Shown here: piece after piece, positions 34,538 to 42,662 of the stretch | How positions within the stretch are numbered: position 1 is the stretch's first letter | How the letters are laid out: the number at the start of each line of letters is the position of its first letter | Assembly (NCBI GenBank): GCA_013151835.1 | Contig: JAADHK010000061.1 | Coordinates: 1 to 55,853 of the forward strand | Origin: Deltaproteobacteria bacterium | GTDB lineage: Bacteria; Desulfobacterota; Desulfobacteria; Desulfobacterales; Desulfosalsimonadaceae | Direction: 5' to 3' | Length of the DNA stretch: 55,853 bases | The notes under the pieces: generated by a model | What the model was told of the DNA's origin: nothing | The model's database searches: none | Seen by the model: only the letters and a program-made list of their open reading frames with translations | Translations under genes and position numbers: made by a program

Positions 34538-35322
34538 AAATCGTTATCAATGCCAAGAGCCGGGTCGGGCAAAAGGCCTTTTCTGCCGTCTGAATAGCAT
34601 TTTTTCGCATACCAGTTGACCTGACGGCATATCCCCCTGATTATTGAGACCTCGGCAGCCTTAAGGGAGACGCGTGAAAGGGCCTTTCTTATTTTATGCA
34701 TCCAGTGGTCCGGGTTATCCGGCTGTATATAGCTGATCCTGACCAGCAGGTCCGTGAGCTGCCCGTACATGGGGTCCAGTTCAAAGCGGGTGGCGAGCCG
34801 GGGCGCAAATTCTTTTGGCGCGGGAATCCCGGCCCTAAAAAGTTCGTATGAGATTATCATCACGGCCTGGGCAAGGTTTAATGAAGAAAAGTCTGCGGTG
34901 GGTATGGTTACAAGGCTGTGGCAGTAAGACAGTTCCGGGTTTGTAAGCCCCCGGTCCTCGGGCCCGAAGACAATGGCGACCCTGTTTGCGGCCGAGATAG
35001 GCACGAGCTTTTCCGCAAGCCGGGCCGGGGTGGACAATGCCTGCCTTTTGTCTCCAAGTCTTGCCGTTGTGCCCACGACGTAAGAAAAGGGGGCAAGCGC
35101 TTTGGCAAGCGTGTCAAACAGCCGGATGTTTTCAACCACATCCAATGCAGCATGCGTGGCAAGGGCTTTGACGCGGCCTTTATCAAAAATCTCGGGAGCA
35201 ACCACCACAAGGTCTGAAATCCCCATGTTTTTCATGGCCCGGGCCGCAGACCCGATGTTTTCAGGAAAACGGGGCCTGTTTAAAACAATGCTTATATTTT
35301 CTTTTGTTACACCAGTGTGCAT
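34516..35322 (-). CDS. trmJ: SpoU-family RNA methyltransferase TrmJ
   Basis: A 268-residue SPOUT-fold 2'-O-methyltransferase. It opens ISIVLNRPRFPENIGSAARA with the motif-1 Asn and Arg, then has IVFGPEDRGLTNPELSYC and IPTADFSSLNLAQAVMIISY, the knot motifs for SAM binding. The C-terminal helical part (about 170-268) matches TrmJ, which methylates position 32 of tRNAs. A family-level error (another SpoU member) is possible. Confidence 0.9.
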   Translation of the reverse strand: MHTGVTKENISIVLNRPRFPENIGSAARAMKNMGISDLVVVAPEIFDKGRVKALATHAALDVVENIRLFDTLAKALAPFSYVVGTTARLGDKRQALSTPARLAEKLVPISAANRVAIVFGPEDRGLTNPELSYCHSLVTIPTADFSSLNLAQAVMIISYELFRAGIPAPKEFAPRLATRFELDPMYGQLTDLLVRISYIQPDNPDHWMHKIRKALSRVSLKAAEVSIIRGICRQVNWYAKKCYSDGRKGLLPDPALGIDNDFHGPTES

Positions 35323-35389
35323 GGTATTTAACTGTCCGCTTATGTTGGCCGCTTATTGACAAGCGTGGGGGTTGTTATTAGAATAATTG

Positions 35390-35517
35390 CATTGGCGTCG
35401 TAGAAAGTCCCATCTACTGCGTTGTAGCGGGTCGCGAAATGCTCGGAATACTCTATGTATGCCTCCGCTTTCGCGACCTGCTACGCCTTGTATATGGAAC
35501 TTTCTACTTAGCCAACG
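35390..35517. repeat. 128-bp imperfect palindrome (MITE- or REP-like)
   Basis: The outer arms TTGGC-n3-GTAGAAAGT and ACTTTCTAC-n3-GCCAA are exact inverted repeats (35392-35408 and 35499-35515). The inner arms GTAGC-n-GGTCGCGAAA and TTTCGCGACC-n-GCTAC also pair. The centre is short (GAATACTCTATGTATGCC). There is no coding sequence. It shares its overall design with the element at 1-116. It lies between trmJ and the FmdB-like gene, which face away from each other. Confidence 0.75.
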
Positions 35518-35599
35518 TAACAGAGTTGACGGACTCTTTACTAATCTGTCACATTTAAGAAATTGTACCTTACATTCATGATAGCCGGGAGCTTGTTTT

Positions 35600-36094
35600 A
35601 TGCCTATCTACGAGTTCTATTGCAGCAATTGCCACATGATATTTAACTTTTTTTCAAAAAGGGTCAATACGAAAAAGGCGCCGATCTGCCCCAGGTGCGA
35701 TACCTGCAAGCTTACCCGGAAGATGTCGGTATTTGCAACCGTTTCCGGGGGGGGTGACGAAGGGGGCGATGACGACATGCCGGTCGATCCGTCGAAAATG
35801 GAAAAGGCCGTTGAAATGCTTGCAAACGAATCCGAACACATCAATCCAGATGATCCCCGGCAGGCGGCAACGCTTATGCGCAAGCTTTCGGGCATGACCG
35901 GCATGGAACTCGGCTCCGGCATGGAAGAAGCCATACGCCGTATGGAGAAGGGGGAAGACCCGGAGCAGATCGAGGCGGATCTTGGTGGTCGGCTGGAAAA
36001 CGAGGAGCCCTTTTTTGCTAATGGAAGGCGCGGCAAAAGGGCGGGGCGGAAAAACAGCCCTCCCGGGCATGATGATACCCTCTATGACCTTTGA
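35600..36094 (+). CDS. FmdB-type zinc ribbon protein
   Basis: A 164-residue protein. Residues 1-45 form the FmdB/CxxC zinc ribbon: MPIYEFYCSNCHMIFNFF, then CPRCDTCKLTRKM. The remainder is acidic (GGGDEGGDDDMP) and helical (MRKLSGMTGMELGSGMEEAI) and ends in a basic stretch. FmdB-like proteins are small and often called putative regulators, but their function is unsettled. GGGAG precedes the ATG. The nucleotidyltransferase gene follows 50 bp later on the same strand. Confidence 0.8.
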   Translation: MPIYEFYCSNCHMIFNFFSKRVNTKKAPICPRCDTCKLTRKMSVFATVSGGGDEGGDDDMPVDPSKMEKAVEMLANESEHINPDDPRQAATLMRKLSGMTGMELGSGMEEAIRRMEKGEDPEQIEADLGGRLENEEPFFANGRRGKRAGRKNSPPGHDDTLYDL

Positions 36095-36144
36095 TGGCGC
36101 CGGAGACTTGAAGATTCATAAATACAACAACCAGGCAGGAAAAA

Positions 36145-36876
36145 ATGAAACAAAAATTTATTCAATGCGATAATTCGCAATGCGAATTGCTGGCAGATGA
36201 TTTTTTCGCCAATGTCTATGGAAATTCGAACCAGAGCCGCTTTAACAATGCGATATCAGACATTGTTGATGTCTATCCAAAAGGGATTCTGATCGGCGCA
36301 ATTGCCGCCTCAAAGTATATCCGTTACCCGATCATTCCCAGGATGACTTATGATGTGGATATTCTTCTTCCCGAAACAGAGTTTGAAATGTTTCTTGACG
36401 ATGAAATACCGGATTCGGTCCGTGAAAAACTGGAAACCCATTTTGCGGATTCCGACTCGGCAATGCACAGCATGAAACACCGGCAGACCGGGATTTATGT
36501 TGATTTTCTGTCCGTACAAAGCAAGCCGGTTAGAAAAAAGCTCATCCGTTATATTTTAAATAACAGGAAACAAACAACCAATATTCTTAAAGTCGGCGAG
36601 ACACGGATCGAAATAGTCAAACCCGAAATTTTGATTGCCTTGAAGCTGCACCGCTACAATAAAAACCGGAATACCGAAAAAGGATTGTCCGATCGGTTGG
36701 ATATAATAAAAATTTTAAAAACCTTGTGCACAAATGATATCCCGCTTGAAATTTCTGAAATCTGTGAACGCGTAACAAAAGAGGAGTTTAAACAGTATAA
36801 TCAGATCGCTGCGGATGTTGAATGTGAAATGACATGCGAAGAATGTATGGATAAGGACAATCCATGTACATTATAG
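36145..36876 (+). CDS. Nucleotidyltransferase-like protein (MNT/AbiEii type) with Cys-rich tail
   Basis: A 243-residue protein. The metal-binding pair of the nucleotidyltransferase fold is in MTYDVDILLPE, preceded by GAIAASKYIRYP in place of the usual GG/GS loop. A later acidic residue lies in GIYVDFLSVQ, and a Lys/Arg-rich part follows (IALKLHRYNKNRNTEKGLSDRLDIIK), as in AbiEii and similar toxins. The C terminus holds four Cys (CEMTCEECMDKDNPC), a possible metal site. It overlaps the next gene by 13 bp. The substrate is unknown; a toxin, defence or tRNA-modifying role is possible. Confidence 0.75.
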   Translation: MKQKFIQCDNSQCELLADDFFANVYGNSNQSRFNNAISDIVDVYPKGILIGAIAASKYIRYPIIPRMTYDVDILLPETEFEMFLDDEIPDSVREKLETHFADSDSAMHSMKHRQTGIYVDFLSVQSKPVRKKLIRYILNNRKQTTNILKVGETRIEIVKPEILIALKLHRYNKNRNTEKGLSDRLDIIKILKTLCTNDIPLEISEICERVTKEEFKQYNQIAADVECEMTCEECMDKDNPCTL

Positions 36877-37379
36877 ATTTTGAGGCATCGGGCTTAAGCA
36901 AGTCTTCGTATCCCATTGAGGTTGCGTGGGGGAGCAGCGTAAAAACAGTGGCGTCATATCTGCTGAACCCTGATAAAATGGATGGCTGGACGGACTGGAA
37001 CCCCAAAAGCTATGAATTTCACCAGATACCCAGGGAGAAACTTTTAGTAAACGGAAAAGATCCCCGGCGGGTTGCAAAACTCATGATCGATGACCTTGCC
37101 GGGCAAACGGCTTATTCCGACGAACCCCGGTTTGACAATATGTGGAAAGAGCGGCTGCTTGTCGATTCCGGATATGATCCCGGCTTGATAAAGATAAAAA
37201 ATTTAAAATATTTTTTAAACAAAAAGATCAAAAGCAGATTCCCAAAAAAGAGGCTCATTGACCTTTTTCAGGAATTTTCAGCAAACAAATCAATTCACCA
37301 CCGGGCCGGGGCGGATGTTATCTGGTTGTTCAAATTTGTCGAATTCGTTGAGGATTTAAGCACTTCTTCGGCCAACTAA
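36864..37379 (+). CDS. DEDDh 3'-5' exonuclease-like protein
   Basis: A 171-residue protein with RNase H-fold exonuclease hallmarks: IIDFEASGLS at the N terminus (first Asp and Glu), an Asp in AYSDEPRFDNMWKERLL, and HRAGADVIWL near the end (His and last Asp of the DEDDh set). It lacks any extra domain. It overlaps the nucleotidyltransferase gene by 13 bp, so the two are made together. The usual partners (DNA polymerase, Orn, RNase T context) are absent. Confidence 0.75.
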   Translation: MYIIDFEASGLSKSSYPIEVAWGSSVKTVASYLLNPDKMDGWTDWNPKSYEFHQIPREKLLVNGKDPRRVAKLMIDDLAGQTAYSDEPRFDNMWKERLLVDSGYDPGLIKIKNLKYFLNKKIKSRFPKKRLIDLFQEFSANKSIHHRAGADVIWLFKFVEFVEDLSTSSAN

Positions 37380-37462
37380 TGCCTGAATGCCCCCCCCGGT
37401 TTATGGTTCAGGTGACCGTTAAATTCACAAATTTTTTGCGATAATGGAAAGATGATACCCAT

Positions 37463-38380
37463 ATGAATAAGCAGTTTGAATCGATTATAAAACAGATCAG
37501 CAGCGTTTTAATTGGCAAGGAACCCCAGGTCCGCCTGGCCCTCACCTGTCTTTTTGCCCGGGGGCATCTGCTGATCGAGGATTTGCCCGGGATCGGCAAA
37601 ACCACGATGGCCAAGGTCCTGGCCAAATGCCTGGGGCTTGATTTTCAACGGATTCAGTTTACCAGCGATATGTTGCCCGGAGATATCTTAGGGGTATCCA
37701 TTTTCGATCAGAATGCAGCGACATTTCATTTTCATCCCGGTCCGATTTTCACCCAGGTCCTTCTGGCTGATGAGATCAACCGGGCCACGCCTAAAACCCA
37801 GAGCGCGTTGCTCGAAGCCATGGAAGAGCAGCAGGTGACCACCGAGGGCGAAACCCGGGCGCTGAAGCAGCCTTTTTTCGTGATCGCTACCCAGAATCCC
37901 CTCGAACATGCCGGTACGTTCCCGCTGCCCGACTCCCAGCTCGACCGGTTTCTGATGCGCATCAAGCTGGGATATCCGAACCGCGCGGCCGAAAAAAGGA
38001 TTTTAATCGGGGAAGGGGCCCAAACGGTATTGGATGCCATGGGCACCTGCACGATGCATGATGCGGTCTTCGATATTCAGGCGAAAATCAGCCAGGTGAG
38101 CGCATCGGATAAATTTATCGACTATCTGCAGGATATTATCCATTTTACACGAACATCCGCCCTGTTTCATGTCGGGCTGTCGCCGAGGGCCGGACTTGCC
38201 CTTCAGCAGGCATCCCGGTCATGGGCCCATCTGCAGGGGAGAGATTACATGATTCCCGAAGACCTTCAGGAGGTGATGCCCTGGGTCGTCGGTCATCGCC
38301 TGCGGACGCGGACCGAAGGGCTTGAAATACCCCAAAGCCGGCTCATGGAAATTTTTTCACAAGTGCCGGTACCGCTTTGA
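37463..38380 (+). CDS. MoxR-family AAA+ ATPase
   Basis: A 305-residue AAA+ protein. Walker A is LPGIGKTTMAK, Walker B is VLLADEINRATPKTQ, the sensor motif is FFVIATQNPLE, and the arginine finger region is PLPDSQLDRFLM. MoxR ATPases act as chaperones maturing metal- or peptide-processing complexes. It overlaps the DUF58 gene by four bases; the trio MoxR, DUF58 and transglutaminase is a widely conserved operon. Confidence 0.93.
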   Translation: MNKQFESIIKQISSVLIGKEPQVRLALTCLFARGHLLIEDLPGIGKTTMAKVLAKCLGLDFQRIQFTSDMLPGDILGVSIFDQNAATFHFHPGPIFTQVLLADEINRATPKTQSALLEAMEEQQVTTEGETRALKQPFFVIATQNPLEHAGTFPLPDSQLDRFLMRIKLGYPNRAAEKRILIGEGAQTVLDAMGTCTMHDAVFDIQAKISQVSASDKFIDYLQDIIHFTRTSALFHVGLSPRAGLALQQASRSWAHLQGRDYMIPEDLQEVMPWVVGHRLRTRTEGLEIPQSRLMEIFSQVPVPL

Positions 38381-39324
38381 CACCGCCCCAAAAACAGAAA
38401 ATCGCGAAAGCCGGTAAATCCGCGACCCTGCCATTGACCTTCAACCGCAGGCAGGTCTACATCCTTCCCACGTCTTACGGATTATTATTTCTTCTGATCC
38501 TTTTTGCCATGCTCCTGGGCTCCATTAACTACAACAACAATCTCGGCTTTCTGCTGGTGTTTCTCCTCGGCAGTATTTCACTGATTTCCATGATTCACAC
38601 GTATCGAAACCTGCTGGGCATAAAAATTCTTTCCGTATCTGCGGAACCGGTATTTGCGGGAAAGACCGTCCTGTTCATGCTTGCGGTCCGTGCGGAATCC
38701 GGCCATCGCCGGGCCATAGGGTTTATGATGGAAAAAGAACATCCGGCACTTGAAAATATCGACGTTAAAACCGATGAAACCGTATCCGTTAACTGTCCCA
38801 CCCGCTCCCGGGGGATTTTCAGAGCCGGGCGGATCACCGCCTGGACCCGGTATCCCCTCGGTCTGTTCCGGGCATGGACGGTGATATCTCCGGATGTTTC
38901 GTATGTGGTCTACCCCAAACCAATAGCCGGTCCCATGGGGTTTGGAGTAAGTCCGGGCGGCGACGAATTCGATGGGATTCCGGTTCAGCAAGGGGCAGAT
39001 GATTTTTCAGGCTTGAAGCAGTATCAGCCCGGCGACCCGGTCGGCAGAATTTCATGGAAAAGCCTTTCCCGGGGGCTGGGGGTATTTACCAAGGAGTTTT
39101 CCGGCGCCGGCGGTATTTCGGTGATGCTCGATTATGATGCCGTGAGGGATGCGGACCGGGAACATAAACTGTCGCGCCTGACGGACATGGTGCTCAAGGC
39201 CCACAACATGAATGCGGAATACGGGCTTATGCTACCGGGACGGACCATCGCGCCGGGCAAAGGCGAGCGGCACAAACACACGTGCCTGAAGGCCCTGGCC
39301 ATTTTCGGCTTAAATGAATCATGA
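38377..39324 (+). CDS. DUF58 membrane protein
   Basis: A 315-residue protein with two adjacent membrane helices (about 30-72). The DUF58 core (about 190-250) has DFSGLKQYQPGDPVGRISWK and VFTKEFSGAG. The VWA-like C-terminal part seems short. The start is TTG, overlapping the moxR stop (TTGA). The function is not established; its constant partnership suggests it works with the MoxR ATPase and the transglutaminase at the membrane. Confidence 0.9.
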   Translation: MTPPQKQKIAKAGKSATLPLTFNRRQVYILPTSYGLLFLLILFAMLLGSINYNNNLGFLLVFLLGSISLISMIHTYRNLLGIKILSVSAEPVFAGKTVLFMLAVRAESGHRRAIGFMMEKEHPALENIDVKTDETVSVNCPTRSRGIFRAGRITAWTRYPLGLFRAWTVISPDVSYVVYPKPIAGPMGFGVSPGGDEFDGIPVQQGADDFSGLKQYQPGDPVGRISWKSLSRGLGVFTKEFSGAGGISVMLDYDAVRDADREHKLSRLTDMVLKAHNMNAEYGLMLPGRTIAPGKGERHKHTCLKALAIFGLNES

Positions 39325-41288
39325 ACGAACCCTACAAAACCATCTTTCCCATCCTTACCGCCCTGATTGTGGCGATTTTTCCGCACATCGGCAACCTCCC
39401 CGTGTGGATCATCCTCTGGTGCGTGGTCATGTGGGGGTATCTGCCGCTGTCGTTTAAGTTTAAGTGGCCCCGGCCCGGGATAAAGATCCGGCGTTTGCTG
39501 ACGGCAATCGGCATTATCGGGCTGCTGTTCACCTACAGTCGCCGGCTGGATCAGAACGCATACCTTGGATTGCTGGCGGTGATGGCCGCATTGAAGCCCT
39601 TTGAGATCGCGTCTCACCGCGACCGGATGATTACCGTTTTTCTGGCCTATTTTATCGTGATTACCAGCCTTTTTCTTGCGGAAACGCTGGCGATTACCCT
39701 GTATATGCTCCTTTCCGTCGGAATTACCACGGCCGTGCTGATCCGGATCAACGATCCTGCCGGTCGGTTTAAGGATAATTTCAAACTTGCGGCTCTGATC
39801 ATGGCCCAGGCCATTCCGCTCATGATTTTACTTTTTTTGCTGTTTCCAAGAATTGAGGGCAGCCTGTTCGGATTATCGCTGACCAATACCGGAAAAAGCG
39901 GATTTTCAGACACCCTGGCGCCGGGCAGCGTGACAAATCTTGTCAAAAACGATGATGTGGCGTTCCGGGTATTGTTTGAACGAAGCATTCCACCGGCCCC
40001 ATTGCTCTATTGGCGCGGTATTGTATTTCAGGATTTTGACGGCCGCAAATGGCATGTCGACAAACAGACCAGGCAATGGCATGCGCCGCCGGAAGGTAAA
40101 AATCCTGTTTCGTATACCATAACCCTGGAACCCCATAATAACCGGTGGTTGTTCGCCCTTGACATGCCGGCAACAATCCCGCGTTCGGCAATTTTTTACA
40201 AGGACTATACCCTCCGCACCCGGCGGTCGATCAAGCGCAAAATGAGGTATTCGATGATATCCAACACCCGATATCATCCTGCGGGTGAAAACGGGTGGAC
40301 GCTTCGCAAGTCAATCCGACTCCCGGAAGGTGTTAATCCGAAAACCCGTGCGCTGGCGGCGCGGATTACAAAAAACGCGCGCACAGTAGATGAAAAAGTC
40401 GGCCGAATCCTGGATTATTTCAGGACTGGCGGATTTTCCTATACTTTAAAGCCGCCGCGACTGGGCGCAAATTCAGTGGATGATTTTATCTTTCAATCAA
40501 AAAAAGGATATTGCGAGCATTATGCGTCGGCATTTGCCTTTATGCTGCGGTCAATCGGCATTCCTGCCCGGATTGTCGGCGGATATCAGGGCGGTGAGGT
40601 CAATCCGTATGCGGATTATCTGATTGTCCGTCAGTCCGACGCCCATGTATGGGTGGAAATCTGGTATCCCAAAACAGGCTGGAATCGGGTGGATCCCACG
40701 GCTGCGGTGGCCCCGGAACGAATTTCCAAAGGGATACGGGGGACGCTATCGCCGGACGATCTGCCGGGCTTTTTCGGGCGGCGATATCTCGGCGCTTTAT
40801 CCGGGGTCATTGAACAGATCCGGTTCGGATGGGATGCGATCAACACGAGGTGGAGTGCGTTGTTTGAAGGATATTCCTATTCTAAGCAAAGAGCATTACT
40901 TGAAAAAATCGGTATCACCTCCGGGGGGTTGGCGGTATCACTCAAGGCATTGCTGCTGCTTTTGGTTGTGATCGGCATGATTGTCGGCGCTTATGCCTGG
41001 TTTGCATTAAAGTCCCCTTGCCGGAAGCCCGATAAAGTGAAAAAATATTATGCCCGATTCTGCAAAAAACTATCCCGGGCCGGGCTTGCGCGCAAGGCTG
41101 CACAGGGGCCCATTGATTATATGAACCATGTGTTAAAAAACCGACCGGATTTAAAAGATGAGGTTACGGAGATTACGGAACTCTATGTTAGGCTCCGGTA
41201 TCGCGGTCAGACGTCAAGGTCGGTGCTGTCGGACTTTATTCAAAAAGTGCGGGTGTTTAAGCCGGCCAGGAAAGAGTCGAAAGATTAA
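39321..41288 (+). CDS. TgpA-like membrane transglutaminase
   Basis: A 655-residue protein. The N-terminal DUF3488-type region (about 1-190) has roughly six helices. The periplasmic transglutaminase-like domain (about 350-480) has a Cys-His-Asp triad in KKGYCEHYASAFAFML, SDAHVWVEIW and WNRVDPTAA. One more helix (about 545-565) is followed by a DUF4129-like tail. It overlaps the DUF58 stop (ATGA). The role may be cell-envelope protein processing or crosslinking. Confidence 0.92.
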   Translation: MNEPYKTIFPILTALIVAIFPHIGNLPVWIILWCVVMWGYLPLSFKFKWPRPGIKIRRLLTAIGIIGLLFTYSRRLDQNAYLGLLAVMAALKPFEIASHRDRMITVFLAYFIVITSLFLAETLAITLYMLLSVGITTAVLIRINDPAGRFKDNFKLAALIMAQAIPLMILLFLLFPRIEGSLFGLSLTNTGKSGFSDTLAPGSVTNLVKNDDVAFRVLFERSIPPAPLLYWRGIVFQDFDGRKWHVDKQTRQWHAPPEGKNPVSYTITLEPHNNRWLFALDMPATIPRSAIFYKDYTLRTRRSIKRKMRYSMISNTRYHPAGENGWTLRKSIRLPEGVNPKTRALAARITKNARTVDEKVGRILDYFRTGGFSYTLKPPRLGANSVDDFIFQSKKGYCEHYASAFAFMLRSIGIPARIVGGYQGGEVNPYADYLIVRQSDAHVWVEIWYPKTGWNRVDPTAAVAPERISKGIRGTLSPDDLPGFFGRRYLGALSGVIEQIRFGWDAINTRWSALFEGYSYSKQRALLEKIGITSGGLAVSLKALLLLLVVIGMIVGAYAWFALKSPCRKPDKVKKYYARFCKKLSRAGLARKAAQGPIDYMNHVLKNRPDLKDEVTEITELYVRLRYRGQTSRSVLSDFIQKVRVFKPARKESKD

Positions 41289-41367
41289 AACAGACGGCGT
41301 GTTTATCGCCATCGGATATCTTCCGTCTGTGGGCCTGCTGAACGATAAAGCCGAATTTTCACGTTGA
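41284..41367 (+). pseudogene. C-terminal scrap of a thioredoxin-reductase-like flavoprotein
   Basis: Right after the transglutaminase stop, another frame encodes KIKTDGVFIAIGYLPSVGLL, then a few more residues to a stop at 41365. DGVFIAIGY-P-n-LL is the typical FAD-binding tail motif of thioredoxin-reductase-like proteins. Nothing upstream in the frame belongs to such a protein, so this is a remnant. It also carries an 8-bp inverted repeat, ACAGACGG (41290) and CCGTCTGT (41333), which might act as a terminator stem. Confidence 0.55.
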
Positions 41368-41658
41368 TTTATGAGTTATGTCTCTAAACCCTCTGAGATG
41401 CGCCCAATTCAAATTTATTTTGCATATGCAACTAAAAAATAATTTTTTCAAGTTGTTAACTACAAAAAAAAGGGCCGTTTTCATGGCCATGGAATAAGAA
41501 ATTTACATGCGCGATGTCGCGCATGTAAAAAAAATAAGCGCCGATCAAGGGGGGCGCTTTCCCGGCTTTCCGCGATAAATGGTGCCGGGTCTTGAGGTGT
41601 GCATCCTATGACAATCCCTGCCGGGAAAGGCCCGTCAATATAAAGGCCTGTCAATATC
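41368..41658. other. Gene-free stretch with a perfect palindrome
   Basis: About 290 bp with no convincing gene on either strand. It is AT-rich at first, then holds the palindrome at 41502-41529 and a mixed GC part. Together with the scraps on either side it looks like decayed or inserted accessory sequence. Confidence 0.4.
41502..41529. repeat. 28-bp perfect palindrome
   Basis: TTTACATGCGCGA and TCGCGCATGTAAA flank a two-base centre, perfectly symmetric. A run of A follows on the plus strand, so on the minus strand the hairpin follows a run of T rather than preceding one. It could be a terminator stem or a binding site for a dimeric protein. It lies 130 bp downstream of the leftward nucleotidyltransferase gene. 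Confidence 0.6.
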
Positions 41659-42165
41659 TCATTTTTCCTCCAACTGCCGTAATGTTTCTTCAAGAACAGG
41701 GAGTCGCTGCATTTCTTTAGGATCTTTGGACATTTTTTTAAGTTCCGTTAACTTCTTAAGGGCAAGGACACGGATCGAATGTCCTCTGAATTCTATTTCT
41801 ATTGTGTAATTGAGAAGGTCTTCATAAGTTTTTCCATCTTCGATGATTGCCAGAACGTCAAGTGGCCCTATGCGGGTGTTAAAAAGTGCATGTCCCATAG
41901 CCGAAAGATCACCCTCTTTTGGTTCTATTACTTTATCATCCGGGCGACGATAGGTAGCGTTAACCGATTTTAAAAACGCAAAGAGTTTTGCAATGTTTTC
42001 AGAGGATCGTGCATGTACAATGTCCACGTCAATCGTTGCAAGCGGTGCCCCCTGAACGACTGCGGCAAGGCCACCGACAAGAATAAAATCGACGTCCGCC
42101 TTTATGAGTCCTTCAAGAATTGAGCTTAAATCCGCGATTATTGATTTTTTGCCGTTTATATGCAT
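41659..42165 (-). CDS. Nucleotidyltransferase of toxin-antitoxin type
   Basis: A 168-residue protein with the minimal nucleotidyltransferase fold: FILVGGLAAVVQG, then APLATIDVDIV (the GG loop and the metal-binding Asp pair) and LDVLAIIEDGKTYEDLL. The tail LRVLALKKLTELKKM-like part (RVLALKKLTELKKMSKDPK) matches the nucleotidyl transferase AbiEii/DUF6036-type families. It overlaps the upstream small gene by about 53 bp. It is likely the enzyme half of a two-gene module. Confidence 0.82.
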   Translation of the reverse strand: MHINGKKSIIADLSSILEGLIKADVDFILVGGLAAVVQGAPLATIDVDIVHARSSENIAKLFAFLKSVNATYRRPDDKVIEPKEGDLSAMGHALFNTRIGPLDVLAIIEDGKTYEDLLNYTIEIEFRGHSIRVLALKKLTELKKMSKDPKEMQRLPVLEETLRQLEEK

Positions 42166-42301
42166 CTCTCAGCTCCAGAATAGTACGTGCTGCATTATCA
42201 TTTGCTGCCAGACGTTCCTCTGGTGACATCTTAAGGAACATAGCCACAAGTCCTTTATCCACACCCGAACAATTTTTGATTACAGTTTTTTCAGTCATCA
42301 A
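42113..42301 (-). CDS. Small partner protein of the nucleotidyltransferase
   Basis: A 62-residue protein, MMTEKTVIKNCSGVDKGLVA at the start and FLKMSPEERLAANDNAARTI in the middle, then LRDAYKRQK. The SPEERL-A-ND-A pattern recurs in small genes placed before nucleotidyltransferases in many genomes (from memory). Its 3' part overlaps the nucleotidyltransferase start by 53 bp in another frame, which argues for co-expression. It is probably the antitoxin or a chaperone-like partner (inference). Confidence 0.65.
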   Translation of the reverse strand: MMTEKTVIKNCSGVDKGLVAMFLKMSPEERLAANDNAARTILELRDAYKRQKINNRGFKLNS

Positions 42302-42662
42302 TCACCTGTTCTATCGTAAGGAATTACAAGTTGCGGGAAGATAATTAAAACATCCTGACAATAAAGGGATTTCACACTTGAATACAAGTAAAATATTGCC
42401 GGATGATTTTACCCTTTTTTCTGATACCTTTACAATAAGTTGCAGAACTTTTGTGCGGCACCTGTCTATAGAATTTAGGGCTTTCCGGCGACAGGGCCGC
42501 TGGCGAGGCGACCAATATGCTCGATATCGTGACCGCCATGCAGGTTGCAGACAAGGTCGTCAACATTTAATCACTATGCAACATAATGTCCCTGGCTCCC
42601 GTTGTTTCCCGTTCTGTCGATATTGGATGCCTGCATCTACTAACCGGCCAACAACACCTCTT
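42302..42662. other. Gene-poor stretch with an unidentified coding remnant
   Basis: 361 bp without an intact gene. On the plus strand 42472-42565 reads LSGDRAAGEATNMLDIVTAM then QVADKVVNI and stops; it looks protein-like with an upstream stop at 42469, so it may be the C-terminal end of a lost gene. I cannot name the family. The rest shows nothing clear. Confidence 0.35.

Noticed and set aside
39132-39617. A 161-residue antisense open frame over the DUF58/transglutaminase junction
   Set aside because: No motif, composition of an antisense shadow, and both plus-strand genes are clear.
41481-41693. A 70-residue minus-strand frame
   Set aside because: It runs through the palindrome and into the nucleotidyltransferase end, with no family resemblance.
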